A stretch of DNA of 17,826 nucleotides, from contig CAYJRR010000095.1 in assembly GCA_964372275.1 (NCBI GenBank), positions 1-17,826 on the forward strand. The letters run 5' to 3'. The notes below the pieces were generated by a model. That model saw only the letters and a program-made list of their open reading frames with translations. It did no database searches and was not told where the DNA came from. Origin of the DNA: CAYJRR01 sp964372275 [NCBI: uncultured bacterium] (GTDB lineage: Bacteria > CAYJRR01). Every line of letters begins with the position of its first letter. Position 1 is the stretch's first letter. Positions 15,033 to 17,826 of the stretch are shown one piece after another. The translations under genes and the position numbers were made by a program.

Positions 15033-16382
15033 CTAGTTCTGCTGGCTGGAGAGGAACTCCTCGCCCTTGAACACCGCGCGCAGCAGCGCCAGCGAGTTCC
15101 AGTCGGAGACTTCGTAGACCTGCTTGTACTTGGACAGGATCGACGAGGCGACGGTCGACGGCGTCGTCCCGCCGGCGGCTTGCAGGCCCAGGACCCCCTG
15201 GCTCTTGCCGAGGACGAAGTTGTAGTGGCGCGTCGCCATGCACTCGTAGAACCGCTCGCCCGACACGGTTCGATTCATGATCGCGGCGCCGAAGTCCTTG
15301 AGCGTCGCCATCTCGAGACCGAGATAGTTCGCCGGCGGCTTTCCGCCGTTCACGCAGTCGGCGGCGTTCGGATCCATGTCGTCGTTCGCGTCGCCGTCGG
15401 CGCCGTCGGTGTCTCCGAGAACGCCGCAGTAGTCCTGGTTTCCGTTGACGTCGGGGGACTCGACCATCTTCCCCTCGTTCCCGTCGCCCGGATTGTTCGC
15501 AATCGTGCGGGTCGCATCATAGACGCCATCGACGTCGTACGGGGTGAAGACCGGCCGACGCGCGTTCAGCGACGAGTGGCACATGCTGCACTCGGCCCCC
15601 GAATCGCCGGGAAGTTTCGTCTGGTACTTCTTCGCGAGCCGCGGCGGCGACGCCGGATCGTCTGCGTAGGGAACCAGCGAAGGGTCGGGGACGTTGTTCA
15701 GGTCGGGATTGGGCGGCCACAGCGTCTGCGCGACGTTGGTGCGGACGAGTGACGGATTGGTGTCCTTTCCGTCGGGGTAGATGCCGCACGCGAACAGCTG
15801 GTGCACGACGCTGACGCGCCGCATGTTCACCGTGTCGGCCTGGCCGAACTTGGCGAGGAAGCCTTTCTGGCCGATGACCCCCGCGCGCTGTCCGTCGGGG
15901 GCGCCGTCCACGCAGGTCGCCTGGTTCATCGCGCCGTCGACGCAGTACTCCGCCGAGAGGATCTCGGTGACCGGGCGCTCGTTGACCACCAGGTACGTCG
16001 CGAGGTTTACCGGCGCGTCGTAGTCGATCCCGTTCACCGTGCCGGCCATCAGGAAGATCGAGCTGTAGAACGCCTTCAGCTGCGGAACGAGGTCGGGGTT
16101 CTGTGTCCGGTCGAGGTAGCGATCGACGATCGCGTCGTACGCCGTCTGACCGTTTTCGGTCACGTTCGCCGTGTCGGCGGCCGTCGGCAACCGGCCTCGC
16201 AGCCGTAGGCTCGCCACGCGCAACGCCGACGCGTAGGTCTCGTTGCTGAACTGCGGGGTCGGTGACGGCGTCGGAGTGGCGTTCGGCTTCTCGACCGAGG
16301 TGTCGAGCACCTTGCAGCCGCTCGCGGCGAGGACGGCACCGGCGAGCAGTGCGGCGAAACGGGTCGAACCGAGGCGATTCAA
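15033..16382 (-). CDS. Cytochrome-c-like lipoprotein with CSMCH site and DUF1549/DUF1585-like ends
   Basis: A 449-aa protein with a TTG start supported by AGGAGG six bases upstream. Signal RFAALLAGAVLAASGC gives lipid cysteine C23, followed by a Pro/Thr linker (NATPTPSPTPQ). The N-terminal domain YASALRVASLRLRGRLPTAA, then AYDAIVDRYLDR, is DUF1549-like. In the middle, CSMCHSSLNARRPVF (C265, C268, H269) is a haem c site. Residues 319-343 are an Asp-rich loop (DTDGADGDANDDMDPN) bounded by two cysteines, likely calcium-binding. The C-terminal part (GERFYECMATRHYNFVLGK, then LLRAVFKGEEFL) resembles DUF1585-type ends of planctomycete and myxobacterial cytochromes. It should be anchored in the outer envelope. 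It is the first gene of the cluster in transcription order and is divergent from the ECF sigma gene. The electron partner and substrate are unknown. Confidence 0.8.
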   Translation of the reverse strand: MNRLGSTRFAALLAGAVLAASGCKVLDTSVEKPNATPTPSPTPQFSNETYASALRVASLRLRGRLPTAADTANVTENGQTAYDAIVDRYLDRTQNPDLVPQLKAFYSSIFLMAGTVNGIDYDAPVNLATYLVVNERPVTEILSAEYCVDGAMNQATCVDGAPDGQRAGVIGQKGFLAKFGQADTVNMRRVSVVHQLFACGIYPDGKDTNPSLVRTNVAQTLWPPNPDLNNVPDPSLVPYADDPASPPRLAKKYQTKLPGDSGAECSMCHSSLNARRPVFTPYDVDGVYDATRTIANNPGDGNEGKMVESPDVNGNQDYCGVLGDTDGADGDANDDMDPNAADCVNGGKPPANYLGLEMATLKDFGAAIMNRTVSGERFYECMATRHYNFVLGKSQGVLGLQAAGGTTPSTVASSILSKYKQVYEVSDWNSLALLRAVFKGEEFLSSQQN

Positions 16383-16715
16383 GACGCTCCTCCTTTGGGC
16401 GAGCCGACGGTCGCTCGCACGAAACCACGGGACGTACCAGCAAGCCGGGTGCCACCACCGCGCTCGGTCGCCCTCGGCGGGCGCGCCTTATCCTCCCAAT
16501 GATAAAGGAGTTTTCGAGGACCCTCCAGACGGCGCCAACGCTCTCCATCGGATCGATGGGGCTCGCAGACCCCAGGAAACGACACGCGAGGACGCGGCCA
16601 GGAGTCGCCGCCCCCCACCGGGCGATTCCCGGGAATCCATGCGCGTTTGCGCCTCGTATCGAAGGTCGAGGGCCGTTTGACTTCGGAACCGTTCCAGCCG
16701 ATCGTCGCCATCCCG
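16383..16715. other. Divergent regulatory region between lipoprotein cluster and sigma factor
   Basis: This 333-base gap (shorter if the sigma gene begins at TTG 16677) must hold the promoters for both directions. An inverted repeat TTATC (16488-16492) / GATAA (16501-16505) lies about 110 bases upstream of the lipoprotein start, in the only AT-rich patch. On the minus strand that patch contains TATCAT, a plausible -10, without a good -35. No clear ECF-type GGAAC...CGT promoter with 16-17 base spacing was found by eye. Confidence 0.4.
16389..16394 (-). promoter_or_regulatory. Ribosome binding site that supports the TTG start of the 449-aa lipoprotein
   Basis: The minus strand reads AGGAGG (in AAAGGAGGAGCGTC), six bases before the TTG at 16382. 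It is the strongest site in the cluster and justifies the non-ATG start, which also falls right before the signal peptide. Confidence 0.75.
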
Positions 16716-17276
16716 ATGCAGCCGGCCGGCTCCCCCGACGACGATCTTGCCCTCGTGCGGGCGGCGGCCGCCGGGGATCCTTCCTCGATCGGGCGCCTCT
16801 ACGACCGGCATGCGCCGACACTCCTGGCGCTGGCGTACCGGATCCTCGGCAGCCGCGACGAGGCGGAGGAGGTGGTCCAGGACGCCTTCGTCCGCCTGTG
16901 GCAGGAGGCCGAACGCTACGATCCGGCGCGCGCCGCCTTCCGTTCGTGGCTCTGCACCATCGCGCGCAACCGCGCCCTGGACCTCGTGCGCCGACGCGCG
17001 TCGGCCGCGCGGGTGGCGGCCGGCGCCGAACCCCCGCCGCCGGGACCGGCCCCCGACGAGACGGCCGCCGCCGGCGAATCGTCGTCGCGGGTGCGGGCGG
17101 CGCTCGCCGCGCTTCCCGAGGCCCAGCGTCGCGCGCTGGAACTCGCCTACTACGAGGGGCTCACCCACGTGGAGATCGCCGATCGCACGAAATCGCCGCT
17201 GGGTACGGTGAAGACCCGCATCCTCGACGGGATGCGCAGTCTGCGGAAGACGCTGGAAGGAGTCGCGAGGCCATGA
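16716..17276 (+). CDS. ECF-family RNA polymerase sigma factor (SigK-like)
   Basis: About 186 aa from the ATG at 16716. Region 2 is complete: LYDRHAPTLLALAYRIL, SRDEAEEVVQDAFVRLWQEA, then FRSWLCTIARNRALDLVRRR (the -10 recognition part). A 40-residue Ala/Pro-rich linker leads to region 4: LPEAQRRALELAYYEGLTHV, EIADRTKSPLGTVKTRI (helix-turn-helix), LDGMRSLRKTLE. There is no N- or C-terminal extension domain. The start is uncertain: the frame is open upstream and a TTG at 16677 has GAGGG four bases before it. The ATG places the N-terminus just before region 2.1 (DDDLALVRAAAAGDP), the usual layout. The stop overlaps the next gene (ATGA), which encodes the anti-sigma factor. This pairing is typical of SigK/RskA-type systems. 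Confidence 0.95.
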   Translation: MQPAGSPDDDLALVRAAAAGDPSSIGRLYDRHAPTLLALAYRILGSRDEAEEVVQDAFVRLWQEAERYDPARAAFRSWLCTIARNRALDLVRRRASAARVAAGAEPPPPGPAPDETAAAGESSSRVRAALAALPEAQRRALELAYYEGLTHVEIADRTKSPLGTVKTRILDGMRSLRKTLEGVARP

Positions 17277-17826
17277 CCGCCCAGGACCACACCGCCATCC
17301 GCGAGCTCCTGCCGCTGTTCGCGCTCGGCACCCTGTCCGGAGCCGAGGACGGCGAGCGGGTCTGCCGGCACCTCGCCAGCGGTTGCTCCGCGTGCGCGGC
17401 CGAGCTGGCGTCGTTCGCGGAGACGGCATCGCTCCTCCCCGAGGCGCTTCCGCCGATGGCGCTCCGACCCGACGCGAAGGCGGCGCTGGCCGCTCGCATC
17501 GCGTCGACGCCGCGTTCCGAATCGGTCGTCGTCCCGCTCGCGCCGCGGGCCGCGGCGAGCCCCGCCCGCCGCGTCTCGCCGGAACGTCGGCGGCTTCTGC
17601 TCGTCGCCGCCCTCGCGGCGGTGGCGGTCGTGGCGGTGGTCGACCAGCGGGGCCGGCGCGTGGCGACCGAGGAGCGGCTGGCCGACGCGAGCCGGCGCGC
17701 GCGCGAAGCGGAGGCGGAGCTCGGCGAAACGCGCGCGCGGGCGGCCCGGATGGAACGGGAGATGGCGCACGGGCACGAGGCGTTCGCCGCGTTGGCGGGA
17801 CCGGAGGCGAAGGTCTTCCCGCTGAC
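17273..17826 (+). CDS. Anti-sigma factor, RskA-like membrane protein (3' end missing)
   Basis: 184 residues are present and the frame is open at the right edge. N-terminal domain: IRELLPLFALGTLSGAEDGE, then CRHLASGCSACAAEL, a zinc-anti-sigma-type motif with H33, C38 and C41. The spacing is HX4CX2C, one residue longer than the classical HX3CX2C. A single transmembrane helix lies at about 107-123 (RLLLVAALAAVAVVAVV). It is followed by a charged, Arg/Glu/Ala-rich coiled-coil stretch (about 127-166) and the start of an RskA-type C-terminal domain (AFAALAGPEAKVFPL). The N-terminal part should hold the sigma factor at the inner membrane, and the C-terminal part senses a periplasmic signal. ATGA overlap with the sigma gene makes translation coupled. 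Where the protein ends, and whether another regulated gene follows, is outside the window. Confidence 0.88.
   Translation, partial: MTAQDHTAIRELLPLFALGTLSGAEDGERVCRHLASGCSACAAELASFAETASLLPEALPPMALRPDAKAALAARIASTPRSESVVVPLAPRAAASPARRVSPERRRLLLVAALAAVAVVAVVDQRGRRVATEERLADASRRAREAEAELGETRARAARMEREMAHGHEAFAALAGPEAKVFPL

Noticed and set aside
14777-15070. Short plus-strand frames in the 14583-15032 gap
   Set aside because: No ribosome site, repetitive Gly/Arg composition, and several overlapping frames of equal length; nothing protein-like.
16685-16695. GGAACCGTTCC palindrome as an ECF promoter or operator for the sigma gene
   Set aside because: It lies too close to the ATG, may be inside the coding region if TTG is used, and no CGT-like -10 is at 16-17 bases.
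1-17826. CRISPR arrays, tRNA or rRNA genes, insertion sequences, prophage or defence genes
   Set aside because: Looked for by eye on both strands. No regularly spaced repeats, cloverleaf-like segments, rRNA motifs, transposases or integrases were seen.

Overview
The window comes from a high-GC bacterium (about two thirds G+C by eye, with GTG and TTG starts). Several proteins carry lipoprotein or twin-arginine export signals, and a c-type-cytochrome-like lipoprotein set sits beside an ECF sigma/anti-sigma pair. This points to a diderm soil or sediment lineage such as Myxococcota, Acidobacteriota or Binatota. The phylum is an inference and cannot be fixed without a search. There are 19 protein genes, two of them cut by the window edges. 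I saw no rRNA, tRNA, CRISPR array, insertion sequence or phage gene.

Left part (1-9104), housekeeping and redox genes in short divergent or convergent units. A minus-strand operon runs AOR-like tungsten oxidoreductase, GNAT acetyltransferase, family-5-type uracil-DNA glycosylase (cut by the left edge), with overlapping ends. Divergent from it is nadA (quinolinate synthase). Convergent to nadA is a minus-strand pair: a small unknown protein and a phospholipase-D-type cardiolipin synthase. Next comes a plus-strand gamma-carbonic-anhydrase-like protein. It converges on a minus-strand pair: an ISC-type [2Fe-2S] ferredoxin and an exported lipoprotein with all six copper ligands of the PHM/DBM monooxygenase fold. 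Divergent from the ferredoxin are a FabL-like SDR that lacks the catalytic tyrosine and a small four-helix membrane protein.

Middle to right (9101-16382), all on the minus strand. Transcription runs from right to left through a 449-aa lipoprotein with CSMCH and DUF1549/DUF1585-like ends, a 208-aa lipoprotein, a Tat-exported DUF1501-like protein, two paralogous small lipoproteins with CXXCH or CX4CH motifs, and a YyaL/SSP411-type thioredoxin-domain protein. The first five look like one exported, probably haem-containing system of planctomycete/myxobacterial cytochrome type. This is the best candidate here for an under-described system.

Right end (16716-17826): an ECF sigma factor and its RskA-type membrane anti-sigma factor (cut by the right edge) are joined by an ATGA overlap and divergent from the lipoprotein cluster. 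They are the obvious candidate regulators of it, but that link rests on position alone.
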